Part shown: one piece after another, positions 32,553 to 44,550 of the stretch
How the letters are laid out: every line of letters begins with the position of its first letter
Position numbering within the stretch: the first letter of the stretch is position 1
Assembly: GCA_000467715.1 (NCBI GenBank)
Contig: AJFK01001049.1
Location: 1-56,777 of the forward strand
Direction: 5' to 3'
From: Hysterium pulicare CBS 123377
Lineage: Eukaryota; Ascomycota; Dothideomycetes; Hysteriales; Hysteriaceae
DNA: 56,777 nt
Made by a program: the position numbers and the translations under genes
Notes under the pieces: generated by a model
Databases searched by the model: none
Told to the model about the DNA's origin: nothing
The model's input: only the letters and a program-made list of their open reading frames with translations

Positions 32553-33683
32553 ATGGGTCCCCGCCCCCCAACAAACATCAACACCCTCCCAATCCTCCAC
32601 CAACACCACTCCCACCATCCATCCTACCCCCCCTTCCGCACCCGCAACTCCCTCCGCCACAGAACCACGACCCGCTGCGCCTTTGCTTCCGTCTTCGTCG
32701 TCCTGTTCATCTTCACGCTGAACGAAATGCGGTGTGCGAAGTACGGGTGTGCGAGTCGAGTGGGGTGGTATGGGGGTAGTGGGATTGCGAAGGTTAATGG
32801 GAGTGGGAGTGAGAGGTGGGATGTGCCGGAGGTGGTGGGGAAGGGTAGTGGGGATGAAGATGGGAGGTGGGATGACCATGTTGATGGAAGCGGGAAGGAG
32901 AACGAAGGGGAAGCGGAAGGGGGATTCGGGGGTTTGGCAGAGAAAGTCATGCCTTGGTATGGAGGTGGTGAAGGGACGAAGGGCGATTATGCTAATGAGG
33001 AGTTGGATGCGAAGATTGGGTGGGTGGATCTCGATGGCGGGATGCCTGTTGCTGGGTCTGACTCCAACTCTAACTCCGGGAACGGTAAAGGCGAACCTAA
33101 GACTTGGGAGGGCGAGGATGATGTTATCTATACGGGCAGCGGGGTCGAGGAACATATGGATTGGGAGAGTGGTGGTGATGAGGGTTTCTCTTTTTCTTCT
33201 CCTCCTGATGTGGACGATATTCAGGCCTCTGTCGCTGCGAGCGTCGCGAAGCCTAGTCCAGTGAATGAGGCACCTGCGGTTGATTCGTATGCTTCTACAA
33301 ACGCTGCACCAATGTCAGGCACGAGTGGAAAAGGACCGGAGAAAGAGAAGGGCGTTTCGAAGGAGGAGTATGCTCATGGTGAAAGCATTTCCGAACCTCT
33401 GGGCCCTGTAGGATTGGATGTGAAGCCTTCTCCTGCTGTTGAAAAGCCTCCCTCTGCTGCACAGTCTCCGTCTGTTGAATATCCGTCGAGCGGCGGCAAA
33501 GAAGCTACTAAGGGTAACGTGGGGGGTGATGCGAAGTCTTCTCCTGCTGCTGCTCCTGCTGTCGGAGGTATGGATAATTCGATTGATATGATGGGCGGAG
33601 ACGGGTTCGGAATGAAAGCTTCTGGAGATAACTTGATGTTAGGCGGGGCGACGGGGTCAGGAGGATTCGAAGGTAGCTTCTGA
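32553..33683 (+). CDS. Hypothetical single-pass membrane protein, low complexity
   Basis: 376-aa single-exon frame that I cannot assign to a family. A His/Pro/Arg-rich N-terminus is followed by one hydrophobic segment (about residues 43-56, FASVFVVLFIFTL), suggesting a signal anchor with a long luminal or external part. The rest is Gly/Asp/Glu/Ser-rich. It includes acidic patches, repeats of K(P/S)SP-type dipeptides, and a Gly/Met-rich ending (GGDGFGMKASGDNLMLGG). There are only two Cys, just after the anchor. The start ATG has AAA before it, a good fungal context. The opposite strand also has a long open frame (32535-33155), a shadow of the codon bias. Function unknown; could be a wall-associated or secretory-pathway protein. 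Confidence 0.65.
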   Translation: MGPRPPTNINTLPILHQHHSHHPSYPPFRTRNSLRHRTTTRCAFASVFVVLFIFTLNEMRCAKYGCASRVGWYGGSGIAKVNGSGSERWDVPEVVGKGSGDEDGRWDDHVDGSGKENEGEAEGGFGGLAEKVMPWYGGGEGTKGDYANEELDAKIGWVDLDGGMPVAGSDSNSNSGNGKGEPKTWEGEDDVIYTGSGVEEHMDWESGGDEGFSFSSPPDVDDIQASVAASVAKPSPVNEAPAVDSYASTNAAPMSGTSGKGPEKEKGVSKEEYAHGESISEPLGPVGLDVKPSPAVEKPPSAAQSPSVEYPSSGGKEATKGNVGGDAKSSPAAAPAVGGMDNSIDMMGGDGFGMKASGDNLMLGGATGSGGFEGSF

Positions 33684-34698
33684 GAAGCTGGGATCAAAGC
33701 ATGGAGGATCTAAAATTCGGTGTTGGTTGTTGGATATGGACTTTTTTTCGCTCTTGGTTCATTTTATGTTTCAGTGTTTGGAATGGGTGGCGTTAAGATA
33801 TCTGCATTTGAGTTATGATTAAGTTTATAGTGATGAGCCGTGCAATTTCGATTCCAGTGGGATGCAAAATTGGACTCGTGCTGAGTAGGAAATGTGCATT
33901 GGAGAGCTCTTCGATTGAAATATAGGTTTTTCTAGCAATAGTCTGTTGATCATACGAGTGTCGATGGCGTAAAGAACTTGGTGCTTCTTGGCGGTATACT
34001 CTCGATTGCTTCATGTCAGTGCGTGACTTTTAATTCCCCTCCTTGAGTGGCAATTCGAAGAATCGATAAGCAAATGTACTTCAGAAATGAAAACATTCGA
34101 ACTTAACACAGCGCAACATCTCTTGGCGTCATCGCCTAGTCTGTACTCGCCACTCAGGCGCCAGATCGATCGTCTTCGAATCGAGATGATATTGCCAAAT
34201 CGAGATCTGGAATTGGAATAGAGAACGCGTCGGACGGGTTATCAAAAGATGGTTGAGAATGAGATCGAACGCAAATCCAGCACGCTTTTTTTTTGACAAG
34301 TTAAAACTGCTTAGAAAAGTGTATATTTCATACCATTGATTTGCCCATATATAGAAGCACCTATCAGAGACCTTCTAGTCTTGTCTTTGTATATATCCGT
34401 CGAAAGAGTATATCTCCTCCTCATTTAGTCATCCTCAACCGGTGTCATTATTCGTGGACTGCGAACTTTCAAAGCCGTTTAAGTGTAGATAGATCCTATT
34501 CTATAAGCTGGCTTTTGAATAATCTGAAGGATGGCAATTTGCTCTCACACCTTGTACCACTACCGAGGTTGCATCGGCTTTGCAGGCCGGTAGAAAACAA
34601 AGTGGCAGGCGCAGACCTCTCCTCTGCAAACCACGAATTATGACAACCCCTATGATCAACCACCGGAAAAACCCCACACATTCCGGGGAAATCTCCAC
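33684..34698. other. Intergenic between two convergent genes
   Basis: 3' flanks of the hypothetical membrane protein (plus) and the oxidoreductase (minus). Moderately AT-rich, with short T runs. No gene or structured element recognised. Confidence 0.55.
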
Positions 34699-35826
34699 CT
34701 AATCCTTCTCCAAATCCGCAATCTGTAACACCGCCTTTCCAAAATTCTGTCCCTTGAGCATACCTATGAACCCATCAACAGCATTATCAATGCCCACAGT
34801 GACGCTCTGCTGAGCCTTGACACTCCCTTCCGAAATCCATTTCTGGACGTTTTCTTGATGCTCCTTGCCATACTTGGGACCCATATTCGCATCTCCTACG
34901 ATGAAGCCTTGGATCTTGAGACGCTTTCCTACAATTGACATCAAGTTGCGGAAGGGATAGAGCTCTTCTGGTTTGAGGTTGTATTGAGAGACCATGCCGC
35001 AAGCAACTTCAACGGGTCTTAGCGAACTTCTATAGAGCAAAGTTTGGGTAGGAGCACACTTACTTATCCTGCCGAATGGGTTCATGTGATTGATTGCCGC
35101 CTCTAGCTGCTCACCACCGACGTTCTCATAGTAGATATCTAGACCCTGAGGAGCAAGTCTGGCCAGCGCATCCGCCGGCTTCTCCTTTTTGTAGTTGAAA
35201 CCACCATCGAAACCCAAGTCCTTGAGAATGAAATCAAGCTTCTTGTCATCGCCCACACTTCCATACACCTTCAATCCATCATGCTTCGCCAATTGCCCTA
35301 CAAGCTGCCCTACGGCACCGCTGGCCGCCGAAATGAAGATAGTATCTCCTTTTTTTGGCTCGCCAATCTCGTAAAAAGATGCGTATGCGGTGAGTCCAGG
35401 CATGCCCAAGGCACCAAGGAAGATCCTAGGGTCGAGATTGTAGGGGTTCTCAAGCTTCTGTGCCTTCTCTACGAAACCCTTACCCATAACGGAGTATTCC
35501 TCGGTGGGTGTGACATCCTGGGAGATTATCACGTCTCCGGACTTGAACTTGTCGGTATTTGACTTTAAGACTTTTGAGATAGTGCGGTTGTTGATGGGCT
35601 GGCCGAGAGTGTAGGGCGGGGAGTAGGATTTTATGGAGGCATCGCGCATACGACCGCGTTGGTAGGGGTCAAAGGAGGCATAGAAGTTCTTGACAGTGAT
35701 ACCGCCTTCAGGTGGGCTGGTGTCGGTGTCAAACGGTCGGTCTTCAATGGCTAGATCTTGACCTGCGACGGGCCATCCACTTGGCGCTTTCTTGAAGATG
35801 ACGCCTTTGTTCTGAACTCGAACCAT
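34699..35826 (-). CDS. NADP-dependent alkenal/one oxidoreductase (MDR family)
   Basis: Member of the zinc-independent medium-chain dehydrogenase/reductase group (leukotriene B4 12-hydroxydehydrogenase / double-bond reductase type). Such enzymes reduce the C=C bond of enals and enones using NADPH. Exons 35826-35064 and 35006-34699 give 356 aa. The 57-nt intron (35007-35063) has a length divisible by three and no stop, so the unspliced frame is also open (375 aa). Splicing is preferred because it restores the family motif GRIIACGMVSQYN. Visible landmarks: FDPYQRGRM, the nucleotide-binding loop SAASGAVGQLVGQLAK, DIYYENVGGE, and a C-terminal GFIGMLKGQNFGKAVLQI. No zinc-ligand cysteines are present. 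Probably cytosolic, with a role in detoxifying reactive carbonyls. Confidence 0.94.
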   Translation of the reverse strand: MVRVQNKGVIFKKAPSGWPVAGQDLAIEDRPFDTDTSPPEGGITVKNFYASFDPYQRGRMRDASIKSYSPPYTLGQPINNRTISKVLKSNTDKFKSGDVIISQDVTPTEEYSVMGKGFVEKAQKLENPYNLDPRIFLGALGMPGLTAYASFYEIGEPKKGDTIFISAASGAVGQLVGQLAKHDGLKVYGSVGDDKKLDFILKDLGFDGGFNYKKEKPADALARLAPQGLDIYYENVGGEQLEAAINHMNPFGRISKCAPTQTLLYRSSLRPVEVACGMVSQYNLKPEELYPFRNLMSIVGKRLKIQGFIVGDANMGPKYGKEHQENVQKWISEGSVKAQQSVTVGIDNAVDGFIGMLKGQNFGKAVLQIADLEKD

Positions 35827-37029
35827 GTTGTGAGGTTATTGGCGGGGTAGGTAAGTAAGAGGTTAGAGGGAGTCAATTGAGGATGAAAGAAGGTGATATT
35901 GAGAGGAATGTGGTCAGTTGGTTATAGAAAGGTTTATTATAAAATATATACGCTATAGGCAGCTTATTAATGTGAAAGGCAAGCGCGTCGAAATTCTGAC
36001 GATTGCATCATCGTCCATACCGTGACGGAAGCAGCGGAGGCAACGACCAATGGTGCGGCACCCCTCGGGCTGAAGACTCTGAATCTGCGTAGAGTACTCC
36101 AAGGGCCTATGGATATGGAGATACTCAATGGGAGCATGGCTCCGTCCGTGAAACGTGGTCCTGGAAGTACGGAGCGGCGTTGATACTGCAAAGGTGAATT
36201 GCCCCGCCGATGAACATGCCTCGGTCCATTTCAAATTGCTGGCTGGCACGGAAGGGCCAACATGAAAAGCAGTGTTTTAGTAATCAAAGGCAGAATTCTT
36301 TGCGCGGTAGATGCTGAAGAAGACGAAAGAAAACTTCGACGGCTCTGAGAAGGAGGATTTCTCAGGAATGAGGGCAGAGTGTGTCAGAATCATGTCAGAA
36401 ATCGCCGGATTGCATCGGTTCGGCTACACCCCGGACGCCATATTTCTCCGTTTCCCGATGTCAGGCCGGCACATTCTGTTTCGTAGTGCACGAAAGATGG
36501 AGACTTCATTGAAGAAGGTAATTCAATGGCATCGGTATTGGAATTATCTACTCGCCTTTCCTTCCTTCAATCTACTCAGAAATGCCCAGGTAACAAGAAA
36601 CCTTTTTGGCATATGCTCATGCACAAGACATCCCACTTTTGTTACATTCACAGCAGGGTAAGATAAGGGGAATGAGGGAGCTAAATATCCAACTTTATAC
36701 TACAACTGTCGAAGGGAGGAATCGGAGGAGTGCGGCTGTACCTCATACCTTGCCAACACCTACGCTGGTTCAAGCGCGACCAACACCAGAGCTGGTGTGC
36801 ATGTGAAGGTATTCAATACAGCAGGTTGGGATGTGCGGTGGGAAATGCTAGCAAAAAAACAGGACAGCAAACCATCAGTATGCCAGAGGCCCCAGTTGAC
36901 CACTCGAACGCCATTTGATGCAGGTTGTGGAATTGGTAGGAAAGATAGGAACCCCAATCTGGTAAATCGAGGCCGACAATTAGGTCGATTGTGCTGAGAA
37001 GAAATGAAAAATCGAGAGACAACAGTCAA
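35827..37029. other. Intergenic, no recognisable gene
   Basis: Promoter of the oxidoreductase gene and 3' flank of the nucleoporin gene, both minus strand. Overlapping short frames on both strands carry no family features. Confidence 0.5.
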
Positions 37030-40000
37030 TCACGATGGTTTGTTGTCGTTGACAAGGTCCCCGAACTCCTTGGCCTGTTCCACGGTACGGAAGGTGAACA
37101 AGTAAGTACCTGGAGGTTTTCCCGAACGAAGATATCCCAGTCGGACCCTCTTCCCCTGTTGATCGGAATTGAGAGGCGCAATGTTGAAGTTCACCTTAAC
37201 TTCTCCACTTGGGGCAACACGCATGCGGACATTGACAAGTCCAGACTCTTTGTGTTTCAATATCCAGAGAGGCCCCTTAGCCAAGTCTTTCCAGGTAGAT
37301 TTATTGCCCTCTCGCGCGTGATCCTGACATTTGGAGACGTCACATTCGAAAAGAACGTCGTAGTCATCCTTCTCTTGTTCGCTGAGTACTGCCAGACTTA
37401 TCTGGGCATCGGTGCCCCCTTCGTTTTCACTAGCTGTAGCCTTCTCATTCCCCGAATCCTTCCCGCTTCCCTCATCAGCGGAAACTCCAGGCGTCGTAGC
37501 TCGAGAGAGTGGGAATGGTGAATTGAACCCGGATGGCAGTCCGGGAGCTGAAGTAGAAGCCGAGAGTAACGAAGTAGACGGTGCGGAGGACTGCTGCGGA
37601 GTACCGAAACTGAATCCAACACTAGAGGGTTTATTGGCGGTTGCGGATGGACTGGAAGGGGTGAATTGAAATAGGGGAGCACTCGCGTTCTGACCAAACT
37701 TGATGGGACTGTCTTGCTTCCAGGTCTGGTCGCCACCGAAGGTAGTACTCGGTGAGAAGGTTGCCCCGAAAATGCCAGGTTTGGAGGGGGTTTCTAGAAC
37801 GCCATTTGATTGTTCAGATGCACTTTTCTGGGACTCTTCTGCTGGCGGATCACGAGTTATTCGGTCAAATAAGCTTCGCGATGCTGGGGCAGTACTGCTT
37901 GGCTCCACGGACGGTTTAGGACCGAAAGAATTTTGCTGCGGAGCCTTGCGCTTCATAGCTACTTCAAGTGGCTCGTCATCAGACCCAGATTGATCGTGCT
38001 TGCGCTTATTAGTCGGCTCAGAAGACTCTGCGGCACTGTCATTATGCGCCTCTTGAACAACCGACCCTGACTCATCATCGGAAGGCTCGTCGTCCTTGTC
38101 GTTGGATTCGGCGCCAGAAAGGTGGCCAAAGATGTTGTTCTGGCTGGAAGCAGCGTTGACCCGAGGAGTATCAAAAACTGAAGCCCCACCCGTAGTTGAT
38201 GGTACTGGGCTGGCAGCACGAGATCCAAACAACCCATTGCTACTAGCACCACTTGTGACTCCACTTGAAGGCTGACCGAAGGGGAATAGTGACTTTGAAG
38301 CCGTATCAGGATTACTTGAAGCCTTCGGAAGGGTGAATGGTGACTTGAACCCAGTATCAGAGTCGCTAGATGCATTGGATGTTGGAGCAGATGGTTTGAA
38401 GGCTGGAATGCTGGCAGCTTGTTTCGCTTGTTCGCGTAATGCTTCCTGCTTCTTGGCATAATACCTAGCCTCCCACTCTTCTTCTGTCTCGTCGTCCTCA
38501 TCCCAATCCTCATCTTTGGCTTTCTGCATTGCTTTTGCGGCACTCTTTTCGGCTTCCTTTGCAAACTGCCCTAGGAAATTGGCATTGGAGCCGGCACTAA
38601 ATTTGGGCACCTGAAATCCGGAAATCCCGCTGCTAGTACTCTTGCTCATAGCGTTGCTAAAGATACTTGATGTTTCCGATGCGCCCTTTGGTGGAACGCT
38701 GTTGAAGAAATTGGTCGTTTGTTGAATATCTTTCGCTGGAGTACTGAAGTTGATTGACGCGCCTGGTGTTTCCTTCACTGGAGGATTGAAGGTGTTGCTC
38801 AATGACGGAGTACCATTAGATGGAGTATTGAGGAAGTTAGAAGACTGTGGAGCATCCTTGGCTGGACTATTGGAGAAGTTGGATGTCTGCGGTGCATGAT
38901 CCGCCGGAGCGCTAAATATGTTGGATGCTCGAGGCAGTTCTTTAGCCGGGGTACTTGCCGGTGCTTCATCGGCTTTCGATTTCTTCACCGGTGACATTCC
39001 ATTTCGGTTGTCGGAGGTGGGCTCTTCGTCCGCCTTTCTCTTTGTTGATAGCGTTGAAGACGTTCCATCAACTCCATGAGACTTCGCCTTGGCCTTCATA
39101 AGCTCAGCAATATTCTTCTTGATCGGCTGTACGCTCTTAAAATGCCACTCAGTCACATCTGACCAGTCAGCTCCTAGATCATGGCCACGAATTCTCTGAA
39201 GCAACACTGTGTTCAGAGATGCTAGGTAAGCCCGCTGTACAAACATTTTCTTTTCCCATTCATTTAAATCAGCAGGGGGATTGATGTCCAGAGTGATTGG
39301 AGGCTGGTGACCAGCTGGGATGCCGGTGGGCACCGCTTGACGTTGCGGAGCTTGTGGTGCGAAAACAGTCCTTGGCGCAGCAGCAGGACCTGACAAGGGC
39401 GTCTTGGAGAGATTATTGCTCTGCGAAGCAGGTACTACGTCCATCTGAGTCTGTGACGCTGGTGTGGGCTGACTCTGCTGTTGGGCCTTTGGAGATGAGA
39501 ACTGGAATGGATTGAATGTTTGACTTGTGTTCGAAGTATTCTGAGCAGCTGAGGCGAAAAGGTTGACGGACGGTTTAGACGGGGTTGCAACAGGTGTAGC
39601 AGCCGAATTAGATGAGATACTAGGCTGTGTGCTAGGATTAAATAGTGTAGACGAGAAGATAGATGGTTTCGAAGAAGAGAAGCCCGTGGTTGCGCTAGTC
39701 ATGGGAGCGGTAGGAGGCTCGGAGGCCTTTGTGCCTTGTCCAGAAGGCGTTTGTGTGAAGATAGATGGCTGCGACGGAGTAGCTGTCTGTTTCGGAGCAA
39801 AGGGCGAAAGGGGCTGAGGGGTGGATGGTGGCATAGTTCCTCTGTCACGTGGAATTATTGAGAAAGGATTTGGTTTCGGCTGGCTCTCTGCGCCAAAAGT
39901 GACAGGCGTCTCTTCTGGAGTCTCGTCTTCTTCTGGAGATGCCGTTCGAGTGGTATTTGTAGACAGATTCGCGAGTTTCGTAGGTTCCTTGGTTTGGGTT

Positions 40001-41447
40001 TGTCCAAACGTGCCAACTTCGAACGGTGCGGAGCTGCCAGTTTTGGGAGTTCCGTTCGTATCCTTCGCCGCCGCTTGAGTCTTTGGCTCGTCCCGCGATA
40101 TTCTACTGAATATGTTTCCAGCTGACTGTTGTGTTGTGACCCCCGCAGTGGACGCTGGTGGTGCGGTCTGGATAGTGTCTGGCTTGCTGAACAGGTTCGG
40201 AGGCTTTACTGGTTGGGGATTTATCCCGCTAAATATGTTTCCTAATGAGGGGGGCGGATTCTCTCGTGGGGTAGTGGCAACCGATTCGCTGTTCTTAGCT
40301 GGTGAATTATCGGGCGATGTGTGCATCACATCATCGTTAGGATTGAAGAAGTTCTTGGTAGGAGATTGACCGAAAGGAGTGGTCGACGTATTCGCAAAGA
40401 AGTTGGTTGGTGGAGGTTTCTGCGGTGTTGTGCTGGGGTGTGTATTGTTCTGTGTTGAGAATATTGAGGTGCCAAACGAGGTAGCGTTGGTCTGTGGCTG
40501 GGACGGAGGAATATTAAATATCGATCCGCTGAAACCAGCTGTCACTGTCCCGTTCACCGCCGGTGCAGAACTCGACCCCGCGAATGGGTTTGATCCTCCT
40601 GCTGAGAAACTGAATGTGGATGAAGGAGGGTTGAAGTTCAAGCTGGAGCTGGAGTTCGAATTGCTAGCGCCAAACGCTGGGAACGAAGAATTGGTAAACG
40701 AGTTACCCGGGGTTGCAGGCTGCACCGGTGGGAAGCTGTTGGTCGTTCCAAATGCTCCTCCGCTCTGCTGCTGTGCCTGGAATCCAAACGGGTTTGTTTG
40801 GTCGCCCACAGGTTGCGGCTGCGAGAAGCTGAATGGGTTCCCCTGCTGTTGACCGAAACCGCTGCTCTTTGAAAGACCACCTGTTTGTGACTGTTGTGAA
40901 CGGTTAGCGCTCGATTCCCAAAGACGTGCAACCGTGTTTTGGTATTGGAGCGAGAGCCTGTCCGGGGGACGTCGAGGCTTTCTGCGCGTAGTTGAACGCG
41001 GAGTAGGCATGACTCACCGAACCGGTTGCGCCAGGTCGTCGTGTCTTTAATGACTTAATTCTGTCGGTGGAAGTCGGGGTCAGCAAAGGAGTTGGGCGAA
41101 GTTTTATGGACAGGGAGAAATGGTGATTACTAGAATTGTTGGGGCAGGTAGGCAAAGACGAAGTGAAGCGGGTTGAAAGGGAAGACATGAGAGGGGCGCA
41201 AGTCATCGCGTGACTGGTATGTGAAAATGATGGGTGAAGGTGAATTTGTGTTTGCGTTGTCATGATCGACAACAATGCCTTCATTCACCACGTTGCGGAC
41301 TCGGCGCGCAAGTTGGGTGAACACTCACTTTCGATTCGCCAGTTGAGCGGCGGTCGCCTTCTGCGGAGGCTCATCCATCTCCTTTTCTCCAGCACCCGTG
41401 AACGATCCGTCTTTTGAGCCCTGGACTTGGGCACTCCGCTTGGACAT
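37030..41447 (-). CDS. FG nucleoporin with Ran-binding domain (Nup50/Nup2 type)
   Basis: Nuclear pore basket protein that helps release import cargo and binds Ran. Exons 41447-41329, 41060-41018 and 40890-37030 join in frame to 1340 aa; two introns near the 5' end separate short exons. The N-terminus has ATAAQLANRKIKSLKTRRPG, the basic motif typical of fungal Nup50-like proteins. Residues about 60-560 and 690-1200 are Ser/Asn/Pro-rich with many dispersed Phe-Gly and FSFG-like repeats. A helical segment at about 590-650 (WEKKMFVQRAYLASLNTVLL) lies between them. A RanBD1 domain occupies about 1215-1330 (VLFECDVSKCQDH, GPLWILKHKE, RVRLGYLRSGKPPGTYLF). The third exon start at 40890 keeps the frame and follows a CTAAC branch site. 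The opposite strand shows several long shadow frames. Confidence 0.92.
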
Positions 41448-42564
41448 CCTATTGCGACGGACGGTCGGGGGCGACGGAGGGAGTCGAGACGGCGCTCAAG
41501 AGCACACGGCGATCAGAGTGAATTCGGAGACGATTCCATGCGCGGAATTTGATGGAATGTCGGGTCGCGAAAATGAATAATAAGTGAAGTTGAATGCGGC
41601 ACGAGGTATACCTGAACAAAGGTGAATGCCGGTGTTTTTCACTGCCCAGGTGAGTCGGCTGTCCTTTCACGCTAGTAGTTGGCTGTCCATTCACGCTAGT
41701 AGTTAGCTGTCTGCCAATTAGCAGAACCAAGCTTTCGCAGCTGGGGTCCGATTAAATGGTTAACCAACCCCTAGCATCCGTGTCGTCCCAACTTTCTCCG
41801 GGGATTTCATAAGAATCATCATAATTCAATCTTCACGTTCTCTGTGCTCATCCAAATCTTCAGCGCGGGTTTGACCATGCCCACTTCCCGACCATCCTAT
41901 GTAACAGAAGTTGTACATTAGTCATATGCCAACGTAGAGCTCTGCTCATGGTCCGTCATGAAGCCCATCTTTTACCAGCCCGTCAATATGCCATCGTTGA
42001 ATATCGTCTTTAATGCCTCTTTCAATATTCGTATCCAGTCACTTATTCGCATGCTGTTCTCAATGACTTTGAAACAGTCTACAGTACTGCATATAAGTAT
42101 GTTCCGTTTAGAAGGTCGACTGTTGTTTGCCGAGACCGTAATTCAAAAGAACTTTTCAGCACGATTCAAGATTGACGTGTACTATGCTGTTCTCTGGCTG
42201 GAAAAAGCTGCTTCTCCCCAATAGCAAGCACTGTGCACCGTATCTACACATGAAGTCAGAATCATGATTGTCCTACCTCACATACCCCTTGACATATTCA
42301 AAAGCGTTGGTAATATGTATGGAAAAGCTTGAGTATCATGACTTCTTCGCGCCGCATGATGAGAATACTCTGCGACAGATTTCGATTCATTCGGTAAGTT
42401 GATACTTACGGCAGTTTAGAACCCATGGCCTTGATTATTCACACAAAGGCCTTCGTTTTACGATTAAATTCTTTGCTAACATAATATACGTCCTCCATCA
42501 AAATATCAACAAGAAACATCCGAATCATGAATTTCAAACGCACATCTCTCTTTCACGCAATTCT
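41448..42564. other. Intergenic between the nucleoporin and cupin genes
   Basis: Upstream of the nucleoporin gene and downstream of the cupin gene (both minus). Contains the short tandem repeat at 41657-41715. The frame at 41958-42224 (+) is not recognisable. Confidence 0.5.
41657..41715. repeat. 24-bp tandem repeat, about 2.5 copies
   Basis: Unit GGCTGTCCWTTCACGCTAGT plus AGTT occurs at 41657-41680 and 41681-41704, and is followed by a partial third copy. The two full units differ at one base. It lies about 210 bp upstream of the nucleoporin start codon. Confidence 0.88.
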
Positions 42565-43256
42565 CTAGGCCTCCATAGCGGCGGCCTTGTTCCAAATTTG
42601 TACGAGCGGGCCATCTTTCCCATATATTGGATCGTATTCTGGGACAGGTACGCCTCGTGCAACCCTGGCCTTCTCCGCTGTCTCCTTCGCATCAGCCTTG
42701 CAGAAGTTGTTGTCCCAATGGGGACTTCCCTGAACAATAACCGAGCATAAGCCTTACGAGCTCAATAACGATAACCCTTGAATTTACTCACTTTTGGATA
42801 CAAACCAACGTACTCATAGTCACCCTCGGAGTCAATGGAGCAGTGGCTTACGCCAGCCTGCACAAGCACAATATCAGCCGCATACTAAAAACACCAGCCA
42901 CGGATTCACAGAGCGATTCGGACTGCTCATACTGGTAGGACAATGATATCTCCTCGAGAAAGGTCCACCTCCACGCCGCCTTCGTCAGGATGGTCAAGCG
43001 GGCCACGTCCGAGTAGTAAGCGGCTGGAGCCCTTAAAAACAGCGTAACATTCATGCGTTACAGCGTGGAAATGATGCGCTTTGTATGTCTTAAACACGCC
43101 GCCTTGCAACCATAGATTCTTTTCCAAAACATCTCTGGTTGATGCGGCATCCGGGTTGGCGGGGAGAACACCACGATAGACTAGAGCGGGGAATTTGGAA
43201 TTGGGGACGTGGGATGTTGCGGAGAAATGGTAAACCTCTGGTGTTTGTGTTGTCAT
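42565..43256 (-). CDS. Cupin-domain protein (YjlB-like)
   Basis: Small single-domain cupin of unknown reaction. Exons 43256-42933, 42857-42792 and 42729-42565 join in frame to 184 aa. The metal-binding cupin motif 1 reads HHFHAVTHECYAVFKGSSRLLLG, and motif 2 reads GDIIVLPAGVSHCSID, split by the first intron. After this come YEYVGLYPKGSPHWDNNFC and a charged C-terminus, the arrangement seen in bacterial YjlB and its fungal relatives. Two His and one Glu are in place in motif 1 and a His in motif 2, so metal binding is likely. No signal peptide; likely cytosolic. The frame opens upstream to 43499, but the Met at 43256 (MTTQTPEVYHF) fits the family N-terminus. Confidence 0.88.
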
Positions 43257-44550
43257 GGTTTGATGTGTATTGAAGGGAAGTAGATGGCGGTTTCTGATAG
43301 GTGAATGTTCCAGATGGTACGTGCGGTGGTGAATGAGAGGGATGCAGTACGTATGGAGTGTAGAGGCAAATGGATGTTTCAGCAAGCTAACATCGCGGGG
43401 ATGGCGATTGGCGAGTGGAGAACCGGGATTCAGCAAATGCTGGAGGCTGGCGAGAACAACTCGGATGCACGCAACCACCTGTGATTGGAGAGGAGCCATC
43501 GCGTTCTACTCCATCTGGCAAAGTGTGGAGGTTTGCTGAGAGCCTCGCCGACCTGCAGTGTGCACGCAGCCTGTAGACGATTACGCGTGGGTATCAATCC
43601 CAAAGGTAGCCTTCCAGGTTGGTCGGAGCAATGGCCCGTCTGATGCCAGTAATAATAACGTGATCGAAAGTCGACACCTGCACCCTTGCTAATTCAACCC
43701 AGGAATCCAGGATTCTGGGCCTTGTGCTAAGGTGTATCAGGTAGGCAGGTATCTATCTACCAACAACAAACTCAAATATCTTCACCAAGCGGGGTCCCGT
43801 CTGTCAGGGTAGTTGCGCATACACGAGCACTCCTATGTTTGACACGGACGAGAGTGGTACGTCTGCAGCCGGGAATAGATGCGTGATAGGGAACCATACT
43901 TCGCAGCCACCCTTCTCGCGAGGAATGCGAGTGCGAACGCTGTGCCACAACTGCTTGCGTGTATTCACTACTGAGGGTGAACTCGGCTGCTTGCGGTGCT
44001 CCGCAGCCAGTCATCATGTACGGAGCAATGTTCCATGCCTCGGAACGTGTAGTAGTTTTGGTATGGTAGGAGTAGCTTTGGGGCGCCTTTTATTCCTTCG
44101 TAAGACGGCCACGACCGCTAAGTACGAACTTACTTATCTGCTGCGTGGGGCTTGAAAGCTCCTCACCTCTGTTTGAGATTGACGCCTTTCCCCTCACTTT
44201 ACTCCATGGTTTGGTATTTCTATTCGCCTTCCGCCGGTGCTTGGAGCTGAGCATTCGTCAACTTTGCCTCTTCCGAGTCCTGACGTTGACCACTAGTTGT
44301 TGGTTGCTCGCTCGCTGTCGCCCATCCACTAAGCCTTCTCACTCCAGCCCGAGAGCTGATCTTCATACCTCCGCCCGCCATTTGCGACTTCGCGGTTTCA
44401 CCTAGCATCCACGAGGCTGCCTCCGGGCCGCCTTTAAGAGGTTGCATCTGCCAAACATTCGTCACCGATCGCCATCCGATCCATCCGACTGCAGCCATGT
44501 TGTTGTGGTGATATTCACTGTTTCACCCTCCGTGCCCGCTGCTACGAAGT
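43257..44550. promoter_or_regulatory. Divergent upstream region, cupin and Ser-rich protein genes
   Basis: 1.3 kb between start codons that point apart. Several short overlapping frames on both strands, none recognisable. No specific regulatory site is claimed. Confidence 0.45.

Noticed and set aside
32535-33155. 206-codon minus-strand frame opposite the low-complexity membrane protein
   Set aside because: Pro/Ile/Thr-rich shadow sequence produced by Gly/Asp-rich codons on the other strand.
37398-40852. Long open frames on the plus strand opposite the nucleoporin gene
   Set aside because: They mirror the Ser/Pro/Gly-rich codon pattern of the real gene and have no domain, splice logic or homology of their own.
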